This document shows, piece after piece, positions 8,887 through 16,613 of a stretch of 64,000 nucleotides of DNA. The notes under the pieces are model-generated. The model had not been told where the DNA came from, did no database searches, and saw only the letters and a list, made by a program, of their open reading frames with translations. Origin of the DNA: Spirochaetales bacterium (lineage in GTDB: Bacteria > Spirochaetota > Spirochaetia > SZUA-6 > JAFGRV01). Within the stretch, counting starts at the first letter, position 1, and every line of letters starts with the position of its first letter. A program made the translations under genes and the position numbers. The stretch covers positions 1 to 64,000 of the forward strand of contig JAFGHO010000061.1 in assembly GCA_016930085.1 (NCBI GenBank), in the 5' to 3' direction.

Positions 8887-10112
8887 ACCGCGGCCCTCAT
8901 TTTATAGTAAAGGGTTTGAAGAATATTTTTAGGACTGAGATTCAATACTTCGACATCGCTTATGGATTGCCGCAACAGGGCCGCCCATCGTTCGATCTGT
9001 TCGAACCCGTTCCCGGAAGACGATGATGATTTGAGAATATCGCCGAATCTCTGAAAAAGTTCCTCGCAAAAAGAAAAAAAAGCGGTTTTTTGTGAACCCT
9101 GACCAAAAAGTTCTTTCATTTCCTCGAGAATCTCGGGCTCGCTTAAATCCGGGGCGAGGACGAACTCGAGAAATCTGTTCGCCAATGATTTCAGAAAGAC
9201 CGGGTTCAGATTTTTCCAGGCAAGAAAATATTCCCGTAAGGTTTTGTATTCTCCCGAAAGGTCATGAAAAATTTTCTCGAGAATGACCGCCTCGGTCCGC
9301 TCATCCCGCTGAAAAAAGGGATACGGTCTGAGCCGTGAAAGAATGGTTCTGATCAAGGCCCCTTTACGGGTGGTAAGGAGAATAAGGGTGAGATCCTCCG
9401 GGGGTTCTTCGAGGACTTTCAGGAGTGAGTTGCTCGATGCATCGAGCATCTTGTCCGAGTTTTCGACAATAATCACCTTTTTTGAATCCGTTGCCGTAAT
9501 ATGCGCCCAGTAGACGGCACGGCGGATCAGATTCACGGGAACATTTTCCGTTTTGGAAAACTCAGATAATCCGGCCGAGAGTTCCACAATAGACCCCACC
9601 GTTTTCCTTACCGTTTTCGCATCTTTGTCTTCCCCGCCGGAGGTGTCGTCCGAGGAATGGGAGGTGTCCGCGAGAACGTCCAGGGCTTCTTCAATCTGTT
9701 CGATGGACGGACCGTACTTCCTCACCCTGGCCTCCTCGCCTTCCCAGAGAACCGGATTGAACCTCAAAAGCAATTTTCGAACCGCACGGATAAAGAGAAA
9801 TTGTGCCGAATGTTTGTGCGTTTTGAGGTACACATCTGCGGTTGCTGAAATTTCCTCGTTAAAATTCCGGAAACTGAGAAGAAGGAGGTTCGGATGAAGC
9901 AGAAGCCTTTGCCGGGAACAGGCCGCGCAATCGCACCTCCACTCGCCGTTCCCCTTATCACAGGTGAGGACCCGTGCCGTCTCGAGGGCGCAGGAGAGTT
10001 TTCCGGAATAGAGGGGTCCGTAAAAAAGCATGGCCGGAGGAAGGGTTCCCGCCGCGATTTCTTTCCTGAGCGACGCGATTGTACTGTCCTGTCCGATTAT
10101 ATTTTCAAACAT
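8883..10112 (-). CDS. holB: DNA polymerase III delta-prime-like clamp-loader subunit
   Basis: 409 residues. It begins MFENIIGQDSTIASLRKEI, typical of clamp-loader AAA+ subunits, followed by a GPLYSGK P-loop-like segment and a Cys cluster (CDCAACSRQ) matching the zinc module of delta-prime and gamma/tau. The stretch LLKVLEEPPEDLTLILLTT, followed by RTILSRLRPYPF, is the highly conserved SRC-like region. A longer insertion than usual lies near residues 130-190. The P-loop lacks the canonical GKT/S ending, as in delta-prime subunits that do not hydrolyse ATP. It is followed with a 4-base overlap by the kinase gene. Confidence 0.82.
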   Translation of the reverse strand: MFENIIGQDSTIASLRKEIAAGTLPPAMLFYGPLYSGKLSCALETARVLTCDKGNGEWRCDCAACSRQRLLLHPNLLLLSFRNFNEEISATADVYLKTHKHSAQFLFIRAVRKLLLRFNPVLWEGEEARVRKYGPSIEQIEEALDVLADTSHSSDDTSGGEDKDAKTVRKTVGSIVELSAGLSEFSKTENVPVNLIRRAVYWAHITATDSKKVIIVENSDKMLDASSNSLLKVLEEPPEDLTLILLTTRKGALIRTILSRLRPYPFFQRDERTEAVILEKIFHDLSGEYKTLREYFLAWKNLNPVFLKSLANRFLEFVLAPDLSEPEILEEMKELFGQGSQKTAFFSFCEELFQRFGDILKSSSSSGNGFEQIERWAALLRQSISDVEVLNLSPKNILQTLYYKMRAAV

Positions 10113-10199
10113 TACCTTCCCGTTTCTTTATACCCTTCACCTCATCCGTCCGGAACGACGCGATATATCCCAAAAATACCGTTTCCTATCCCGGCTGCT

Positions 10200-10733
10200 T
10201 CACATGCAAGCGAAAAAACGATCGATCAGATCGTTCATGACGGTACCCAGTGATCCCGTAAACGGGATAATGACCGGCATCAGGGTCCTGGCGATAAAAC
10301 TCTCCTTCACCAGCGTCTTCAGATCAAAAGGAAGCCATGTCAGTAGATTGAGAAGTATGATGGCGACCGAAATCAGAAGGAACCCTTCGACGATACCGAG
10401 AACAAAACCCAAAGCCTTGTCGAGCTTTTCAAGATTCAGTTTGTCGAAGATATTTCTGATAACGCTCTCGAGTACCTTGACGATAAGGTAGATGATGACG
10501 AAACACCCCAGAAAGGCGATAAGCTGACTCCACATACCGAGTTTGAACGTGTTGTTCAAAAGTACGGCAAGGGGACCGGAGAGAAAGACTGCTCCGAGGA
10601 TACCGAGGATGATTCCCGCCATCGAGAGGACTTCCTCGATAAAACCGCGGAACGCACACCTGATCGTCACCACGATCCAGACGACGATAAAGATAATATC
10701 GAGAATGGAAATATTGAACAGTGTCGCTAACAT
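10200..10733 (-). CDS. cvpA: CvpA family membrane protein
   Basis: 177 residues with four or five membrane helices. It matches the colicin V production protein family: an N-terminal LDIIFIVVWIVVTIRCAFRG helix followed by GFIEEVLSMAGIILG, where the RGF.eE motif is characteristic. The molecular function of CvpA proteins is not settled; in enterobacteria they affect envelope homeostasis and purF operon expression. Its start overlaps the murG stop by 7 bases. Confidence 0.8.
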   Translation of the reverse strand: MLATLFNISILDIIFIVVWIVVTIRCAFRGFIEEVLSMAGIILGILGAVFLSGPLAVLLNNTFKLGMWSQLIAFLGCFVIIYLIVKVLESVIRNIFDKLNLEKLDKALGFVLGIVEGFLLISVAIILLNLLTWLPFDLKTLVKESFIARTLMPVIIPFTGSLGTVMNDLIDRFFACM

Positions 10734-11824
10734 ACTACTTCGCCTTTCACTCGCTTGAGGATTAACGTGACGATACCGTCCGCCGCATCGGGCAAACCCG
10801 TATTCTTTGCGCAGACGGCCATCTCTTCACGTTTTGTATCATTATTAAAAAGTATTTCAATATAATCAAGAAGTTTTTTCGAAAAGCCGGGACCCTCTTC
10901 GACGACAATCGAGGCCCCGCAGGCCATGAAGTGCCGGGCGTTCCTGATCTGGTCGCCCCTGCTTCCATCGACAAGGGGGATGAGTATCGACGGGGTTCCG
11001 GAGACGGCAAGCTCCCAGAGTATGTTCGCCCCCGCCCTGCTGACGACGAGGTCCGCCGCCGCGAGAATATGCGGCAGGTCTTCGGTAAAGAAGGGTGCCG
11101 GAAAATACCCCGGTACTTCCCTTTTTCGGTACAACTTCCCGCCCATTTGATGAACGACAAACCACTGCCGTAGAAGCCGTTCGAGTATCGTATCGATTGC
11201 CCTGTTCAGCGACCTCGCGCCCTGGCTTCCCCCGAGAATAAGCAGCAATTTCCGTGATTCCGGGCACCCGACCGCCCGTTTTCCTCGTTTCGGATCCCCC
11301 GCGGCGATCGATTTCCTCACCGGATTGCCGGTATGGACGATCTTGCATCTCATCGGAGGAGGAAAATAATCCGATGTTTCCCTGAACGAGGTAAGGATAC
11401 ATTCGGCAAACCGCGCGTTGATCCTGGTGGCAAATCCGGGTGAGACATCCGATTCATGAGTGAAAACGGGAAGACGCAGCAGCCCGCATGCGATAACCGC
11501 CGGCACACTCACATAGCCACCCTTGGAAAAGACAAGCAAGGGCCTTAGTCTGAGAAGGAGAAACACCGAACAGACGACCCCCGCAAGGACATTAAACATG
11601 TCCAGGAAATTTCTGATAGAAAGATACCGTCTCAATTTCCCGGCCGGAATACCGTAATAGGGAATACCGTGCGATTCCACGATCTTTCTCTCGATTCCGG
11701 ATACCGAACCGATCCAGACAATCTCACCACCATGCCACGCCTGCCTCAATGGGTCGATAACGGCAAGCCCGGGAAAGACATGTCCGCCGGTGCCGCCACC
11801 AGTAAAAACAACACATTTTTTCAT
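10727..11824 (-). CDS. murG: MurG, lipid II synthase
   Basis: 365 residues. It transfers GlcNAc from UDP-GlcNAc to lipid I at the inner face of the membrane, giving lipid II for peptidoglycan. The N-terminal FTGGGTGGHVFPGLAV is the hallmark loop. A second glycine-rich loop (LGGSQGARSLN) lies near residue 185, and the nucleotide-binding ADLVVSRAGANILWEL region near residue 260. ATG at 11824 was chosen because the family always starts a few residues before this loop; longer in-frame starts would add a non-homologous stretch overlapping the opposite gene. It heads the minus-strand run murG-cvpA-holB-kinase-regulator. Confidence 0.93.
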   Translation of the reverse strand: MKKCVVFTGGGTGGHVFPGLAVIDPLRQAWHGGEIVWIGSVSGIERKIVESHGIPYYGIPAGKLRRYLSIRNFLDMFNVLAGVVCSVFLLLRLRPLLVFSKGGYVSVPAVIACGLLRLPVFTHESDVSPGFATRINARFAECILTSFRETSDYFPPPMRCKIVHTGNPVRKSIAAGDPKRGKRAVGCPESRKLLLILGGSQGARSLNRAIDTILERLLRQWFVVHQMGGKLYRKREVPGYFPAPFFTEDLPHILAAADLVVSRAGANILWELAVSGTPSILIPLVDGSRGDQIRNARHFMACGASIVVEEGPGFSKKLLDYIEILFNNDTKREEMAVCAKNTGLPDAADGIVTLILKRVKGEVVC

Positions 11825-11873
11825 CAACCACTCTCTTGAAATATCATCCGCTATCCTGTACCTTAAGTATAGC

Positions 11874-12671
11874 ATGAAATCAACCGTTATAGCAATGATC
11901 TGCCTGGGCATTGCCGTTTTTTGTTGCGCAGAAGATATGAAAACCGATGACGACCGTCTTTTTGCCCCTTTCATCGACCCGGAAACGGCCCGTATACTCG
12001 AAGCCGACGGTGAAATCACACGCATCATTAAAAAAGGAGAAAACCTCACCCTGGTACCCGAAACGGACAACAGGAAGCGAATGGAAGAGGAAATCAAAAA
12101 AATGAATCCCTTAATCGGGGTGGAAATACTTATCCTTCATACTTCCAAAAAGACCGATATCGCAGAAACACCGGAACACAACCTCCTGCTGTATAATACA
12201 CTGCGGTCGATCAGCACCTTGAAGGGAATCCGGTACTATTCGGCAAGCAGGAAGCGTATGCGGATATTTTACCACGACGCGTATGTGATCGAGACGCCGG
12301 CATCCAGGAAACGGATACCGGATCCCCTTGTCAAGACGATCCCGGCAAACGACCGGCTTTACGCGTTTTTCAAGGATTCGTCGTTCGGTGACTATACCTG
12401 CGAGATAGAATATTCATCGAATGAAAGGTGCCATTTTATGAAAATGGAAAATCTCACCCTTATCTGGTACCTGTTCATTCCCATCATCGATCCGCACAAC
12501 CTGAGAAGCTACATCATCATGATACCGGAAGGCAATCATATTCTCTTTTACGGATTTTCCTGCCTCGAGTCGTCCAACCCTTTCGGCATCGCGGAAGGGA
12601 GGATTGAATCCCTCACCAACAGGATAAAGGCGATCTACAACTGGTTCGACGGGCGGTTCGAGGAAAAATAG
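11874..12671 (+). CDS. Exported protein of unknown function
   Basis: 265 residues. The first ~20 (MKSTVIAMICLGIAVFCC) look like a signal peptide; the double Cys could be a non-standard lipobox. The mature part is rich in charged residues with mixed alpha/beta pattern and a repeated MIPEGNHILFYGFSC-like hydrophobic core near the end. I recognise no domain. The ATG at 11874 places the signal peptide at the N-terminus; a longer frame would overlap murG. It is divergent from murG with 49 bases between, and convergent with the CPBP protease gene (7 bases). Confidence 0.6.
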   Translation: MKSTVIAMICLGIAVFCCAEDMKTDDDRLFAPFIDPETARILEADGEITRIIKKGENLTLVPETDNRKRMEEEIKKMNPLIGVEILILHTSKKTDIAETPEHNLLLYNTLRSISTLKGIRYYSASRKRMRIFYHDAYVIETPASRKRIPDPLVKTIPANDRLYAFFKDSSFGDYTCEIEYSSNERCHFMKMENLTLIWYLFIPIIDPHNLRSYIIMIPEGNHILFYGFSCLESSNPFGIAEGRIESLTNRIKAIYNWFDGRFEEK

Positions 12672-12678
12672 CCGCCGG

Positions 12679-13458
12679 CTACATCCCCGTCCCGAACAAC
12701 GGCCAGATCACGTGCCAGACAATATCGGCCCAGAAATGAACGCCCATCGCGGCGACCAGCCCGTCACGGATATAGCGCTCTCCGGCTATAAGCCCAACAA
12801 AACTGTTGAGGAGAAGCCCCTCGATCAGGACCGGAAGGGGTATATCCATCGGACTTGAAGCGCCCATGAGGACCATCGCCGAAGGGAGATGCCCAGCACT
12901 GAAGGCCAAAGCCGCGATACCATTTCCGATCCATAACGCGGCGCCGGTTTTGTTCCACCGTTTGAGTACCAGGTTCGCGAGAAATGCCCACAACCCCATG
13001 AAGAATCCGCGGAAGAGGATTTCCTCACCGATGCCCGCCGTCGCCGATGCGACGAGCGATATAGGAAACCCGGGATGCATCAGTCCTTCCCCCGACCGGG
13101 CCAATGCAAAGACCCGGTCGATGACGACAACCACAATACCGCAGCCCAGCCCCAGCACCATTGGCAGGAGCAGCCAGGACTTCCACCCGGCCCGTTCGCG
13201 AAAGACGGGGGGAATCCCCAGTTTTCCGGCAAAGAAATATCCTCCGAGCCCCAGCAATCCGTACATGAGAAACATGGCCCCGGCCGCGATCAGACCCAAA
13301 ACCCAGACCGGCATCCCCGCCGCGGCCTCCGGCATCGACTGTCCGGGTGGCAGGAGCTTTTCGATCGGGATAAAGGAATACGTGATAAAAATGAGAATTG
13401 CATACATGGAGAGAAAAATCGCGAGGATGCCTAACTGCCTTTTCGTTTTCTCCGTCAT
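12679..13458 (-). CDS. CPBP family intramembrane metalloprotease
   Basis: 259 residues with seven or eight membrane helices. The EEILFRGFF motif (about residue 146) is the EExxxR signature of CPBP/Abi/Rce1-type intramembrane proteases, with further His ligands likely in FSAGHLP and MGVHFWADIVWH. Family members include CAAX-type proteases and bacteriocin self-immunity or maturation proteins. Its start overlaps the preceding gene's stop (ATGA), so it lies at the end of the RiPP run. Its base composition is GC-rich like the chromosome, so membership of the locus is uncertain. A peptide-related role is inference. Confidence 0.82.
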   Translation of the reverse strand: MTEKTKRQLGILAIFLSMYAILIFITYSFIPIEKLLPPGQSMPEAAAGMPVWVLGLIAAGAMFLMYGLLGLGGYFFAGKLGIPPVFRERAGWKSWLLLPMVLGLGCGIVVVVIDRVFALARSGEGLMHPGFPISLVASATAGIGEEILFRGFFMGLWAFLANLVLKRWNKTGAALWIGNGIAALAFSAGHLPSAMVLMGASSPMDIPLPVLIEGLLLNSFVGLIAGERYIRDGLVAAMGVHFWADIVWHVIWPLFGTGM

Positions 13459-13847
13459 CGCGTCACGCCTCCCAGCCGGTCTGCCCAGTCTTCAGGATAC
13501 CCTTTGTAATAGTCGCTGACAGGGTATTTTTTTATCCGCCAGGTGATGTTACGAATTATCGAAGGGACCGCCACCACGACGAGATAAAACACGCCGACGA
13601 TGAAACTCTGCCGCGTGTGCCCGTACTCGTGCCTGATCGTCGTCAGATTTCCGATTTCAGTCTCGTTGACGATAATGTACTTACCAAGCGACACACCGGT
13701 AAACAATGTCGTCCGTATATAGACGACGGTCGCGTGGTTGTATTTTTCCGTTTTTACCACTATCCCCCGTATCCGGTAAAACGAATAAATGACAAACCCG
13801 AGCAGGGTTTGCGGAAAACACCATGACCAGAATATCATGTTTATCAT
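13455..13847 (-). CDS. Small protein with HExxH metalloprotease-like motif
   Basis: 130 residues, with an N-terminal hydrophobic stretch (about 3-25) and a second near residue 95. IRHEYGHTRQS (near residue 71) carries an HExxH zinc motif, as in gluzincin-type peptidases, but the protein is too short to assign to a known peptidase family. It might be a membrane-associated peptidase or an inactive relative. Its ATG overlaps the stop of the small upstream frame (ATGA) and its stop overlaps the CPBP start, so the three genes are translationally coupled. Confidence 0.65.
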   Translation of the reverse strand: MINMIFWSWCFPQTLLGFVIYSFYRIRGIVVKTEKYNHATVVYIRTTLFTGVSLGKYIIVNETEIGNLTTIRHEYGHTRQSFIVGVFYLVVVAVPSIIRNITWRIKKYPVSDYYKGYPEDWADRLGGVTR

Positions 13848-14014
13848 CGTAACGACTGTTCCTTTCCGTTCAGGAGATTCTCATGTACAAACAAATGATG
13901 TGACATCTGTAGTATAATCTTAGCATGTTCTTTTGAGTCCGGGTAATACTTTTTATAGATCAATGAAGCTTCATCCGACTTTATCTTAACGTGAAAAGCT
14001 TCTTTCGGATTCAA
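13844..14014 (-). CDS. Predicted 56-residue peptide, unknown
   Basis: A TTG-started frame of 56 residues. Its start overlaps the radical SAM stop (TTGA) and its stop overlaps the ATG of the HExxH gene (ATGA). The product is charged with no membrane segment, and contains MSHHLFVHENLL near the C-terminus. It matches nothing I recognise. It lacks the acidic leader and Gly/Ala-rich tail of the three precursor peptides, so I do not call it a precursor. The double overlap supports real translation; the short length and TTG start keep confidence moderate. Confidence 0.45.
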   Translation of the reverse strand: MNPKEAFHVKIKSDEASLIYKKYYPDSKEHAKIILQMSHHLFVHENLLNGKEQSLR

Positions 14015-16569
14015 TCGATATTAATGACATTCATGTTTTTTAGCATCAGCAAAGCTTTATCCAGCATCTGAGATGCCTCGCTTTCATCCATCCTGTAGTT
14101 TTCCCTCACCCAGACCGATAACTCTTCTTTGTCACAGCCGGGCCGGTTATCCATAAATTCGAAAATACATGCCAATTTATCGCTTAATCGAAGCAATCGG
14201 GTTTTGGAAATATTGTAAAAAAAGTAATTGTTATCGAGACGAAATAAAATATAATCTTTCCGCACGCGGTAATTCCCGTGATTAGAACATGAAATTTTCT
14301 CACCTGTATAGAACAAATTCGAAAACAAACCGGAGATCTGAAGTTCGTGGAATGCGTCGAATTTCAATTGTCCGGTTTTTGAGTAAAACAATATCTGGTA
14401 CGCGATTTGTTTCAGTTCCACCGTCTTGTATATATGAGGATATTCCTTTCTTATCCGGCAGTATTCCCGTTCGGATAAAAAATCCGGTAAAAAAAGACAC
14501 TTCGAACAAACATGTTCGACCGCGCAGGTATTACACCCTCTTCTGTCGATCATTTCTTTTTCTATATTTTTAATCGTGATGAAAAGATCATCGACGGTAT
14601 CCTGTACCGTACCGATCGAGCGACCATGCAGGCATGGTCTGATTTTCTCATTTTCATTGATAAAGAGAGAATGCAACCGTCGCGCCCGGCAAAAGGCGCA
14701 AGACCATCTGCATTTATCTTCGATATAATAATAATGTTCGAGTAGTTTCGGAATCTCGTGTATATCAAAACTCGTGAGTATTTCCATTTCCTCGATGAAA
14801 GCATTCAGACTTTTTTCGCTATTTATTTGTTTAATATGTATCGTATTGTATTTTTCGACTTCTTCACTGAAGCCGGAAAATGGTTCAAGCAGGTAAGTGA
14901 AATCGAATTCTTCACGTTGATATTCAGTGAAAAGATCATTTACCTTTATCGTTTTTGGCGGTAATCCCGGGGAAGGAGTCGAGATACGCACCTGATTGTA
15001 TTTTCGTAACGGGACTTCCATCATAGCAAGTTCTTGTGTATGTATATCTTGTTCATCCGATTGCACGGTATTATCAATAAAAAAGAAAATCGTATCTAAT
15101 TTTATATTTTTCTTCAGGAAATCGGCAAGTACCACGGACGGAGGTGCCTTGTAATTTTCCAAACCGACAATACGTAAAGCCCGTTCGCGTTCGGTACAGG
15201 CGGATAGTCCCCATAGATGGAAAAAATCCATATGGTCCTTGTGGTTTGTTTCGAGAAACAGCCTTCTATGCATGGAATTGTCGAGATGGGGAAGTTTATG
15301 GACATCGTAGGGATATGTGACTTTATAAGGCAGCAGGTAAGCGGTTGGAGCAATATGGTCCGGGCCGATGCGATTGGCTACTTCTGTCCCGGTAAATACC
15401 TGCAGCAGATTGTGAGTATATCCTTTGACCGCTAAATCCCGGACAAATGCAAGCGTCGTCCTTGCTTCGTCCTCCGTTTCGGTCGGTAATCCGAAAATGA
15501 CGCTCACATAGGTGTCCAATCCTTCCTCCCGTGCCAGTCGTATATTATTCCTGTAATCGTCCAGAAATTTTTTTTCTTTGGCATAGCCGTCTTTTTCTCC
15601 GCTTGTATTTCGTACCTTCTTTATGAGATTCAATAATCGCGGCGAGGCCGTGTCCAGACCGAACGCAATCTCCGTGAAACCGGCTGCTTTAAAAAGCGAA
15701 AAAAGTTCGCCGTCAGCATAATCGATACGTGTCTGGCAGATAAAACTGAGATTCGTAAAATTTTCAGCGATTATTCTTTTACAAATTTCTTTGGCCCGAT
15801 TGATATTGATAGTGAAAGCATCGTCCACGAAAAAAGCCGTTACAGGTTTGCCGTTCGCGGCCACATTGATATATCTCAAATCTTTCATTATATAGTCAAT
15901 CGAATGATAGCGTATGTTATGTCTTCCCATAATCGAATTGTTACAAAAAATACAGCTGTACGGGCACCCCCGGGAAGAAACCAATTGAACAACCGCTGTA
16001 TCCGTCGAAAGCATATTCATCTGATAGGGTGAAGGTAAAAAATCGAGCTCTCCTCCTCTTTCACCGGACGCCAATTGGGGACGATCGGCATTTCTGATTA
16101 TTCTGCCATCCTTTCGGTAGCTTATGCCCTGTACGTCATCGACCGGAAGATTCCGTGAGAGGCGGTCGATCAACTCGTACATGGTCTGTTCGCCTTCGTG
16201 ACGTACGCAGATATCGATTTCCGGTTCGTCTTCCATAATCAGATAATCCGCCGATGACGGTGTCGGCCCTCCGAAAATGGTCGTGATGTCGGGATTGAGT
16301 TTTTTCAATTCCCTGCAAATCAGTTTATTGATATAATACGTCTTGTCATAGCAGGTAAAACCTACCAGAGATGTATTATAGGACATAATTTCTTCCACGA
16401 TGACGGGTAAAGTCACGTCAGGTGTTCTGATATATTGCATGGTTTCGATATTGCGGGCTTTAAGGTAAGCCCTGATATAGGCTGCCCCTATATTATTGGT
16501 AATCCCCATAAAAGAGTTTTTCAAATCTTCATATTGAGGCGAGACAAATACGACCGAATATTTCTGCAT
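14011..16569 (-). CDS. Cobalamin-type radical SAM enzyme with C-terminal SPASM-like and PqqD-like module (A)
   Basis: 852 residues. Residues 5-130 resemble the cobalamin-binding fold, including TIFGGPTPSS. The radical SAM core (about 195-400) has its cluster Cys at 202, 206 and 209 (CPYSCIFC). A helical linker follows. A Cys-rich SPASM-like region contains Cys 620, 624, 627, 646, 679, 682, 688, 691 and 704, with CxxC-x5-CxxC spacing. The last ~85 residues look like a PqqD-type leader-binding winged helix. B12 radical SAM enzymes often methylate unactivated carbons, but here the reaction is unknown. The nearby precursors suggest peptide modification. It lies 44 bases after its paralogue and ends in the overlap with the 56-residue frame. 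Confidence 0.85.
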   Translation of the reverse strand: MQKYSVVFVSPQYEDLKNSFMGITNNIGAAYIRAYLKARNIETMQYIRTPDVTLPVIVEEIMSYNTSLVGFTCYDKTYYINKLICRELKKLNPDITTIFGGPTPSSADYLIMEDEPEIDICVRHEGEQTMYELIDRLSRNLPVDDVQGISYRKDGRIIRNADRPQLASGERGGELDFLPSPYQMNMLSTDTAVVQLVSSRGCPYSCIFCNNSIMGRHNIRYHSIDYIMKDLRYINVAANGKPVTAFFVDDAFTININRAKEICKRIIAENFTNLSFICQTRIDYADGELFSLFKAAGFTEIAFGLDTASPRLLNLIKKVRNTSGEKDGYAKEKKFLDDYRNNIRLAREEGLDTYVSVIFGLPTETEDEARTTLAFVRDLAVKGYTHNLLQVFTGTEVANRIGPDHIAPTAYLLPYKVTYPYDVHKLPHLDNSMHRRLFLETNHKDHMDFFHLWGLSACTERERALRIVGLENYKAPPSVVLADFLKKNIKLDTIFFFIDNTVQSDEQDIHTQELAMMEVPLRKYNQVRISTPSPGLPPKTIKVNDLFTEYQREEFDFTYLLEPFSGFSEEVEKYNTIHIKQINSEKSLNAFIEEMEILTSFDIHEIPKLLEHYYYIEDKCRWSCAFCRARRLHSLFINENEKIRPCLHGRSIGTVQDTVDDLFITIKNIEKEMIDRRGCNTCAVEHVCSKCLFLPDFLSEREYCRIRKEYPHIYKTVELKQIAYQILFYSKTGQLKFDAFHELQISGLFSNLFYTGEKISCSNHGNYRVRKDYILFRLDNNYFFYNISKTRLLRLSDKLACIFEFMDNRPGCDKEELSVWVRENYRMDESEASQMLDKALLMLKNMNVINID

Positions 16570-16613
16570 CTTTTTCTCCTTCCATAGTCGATATTCATAA
16601 TTCTCATGCCTGA

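Noticed and set aside
7663..8907. 414-residue plus-strand frame
   Set aside because: It is antisense to the histidine kinase, whose PAS, HisKA and HATPase motifs are intact.
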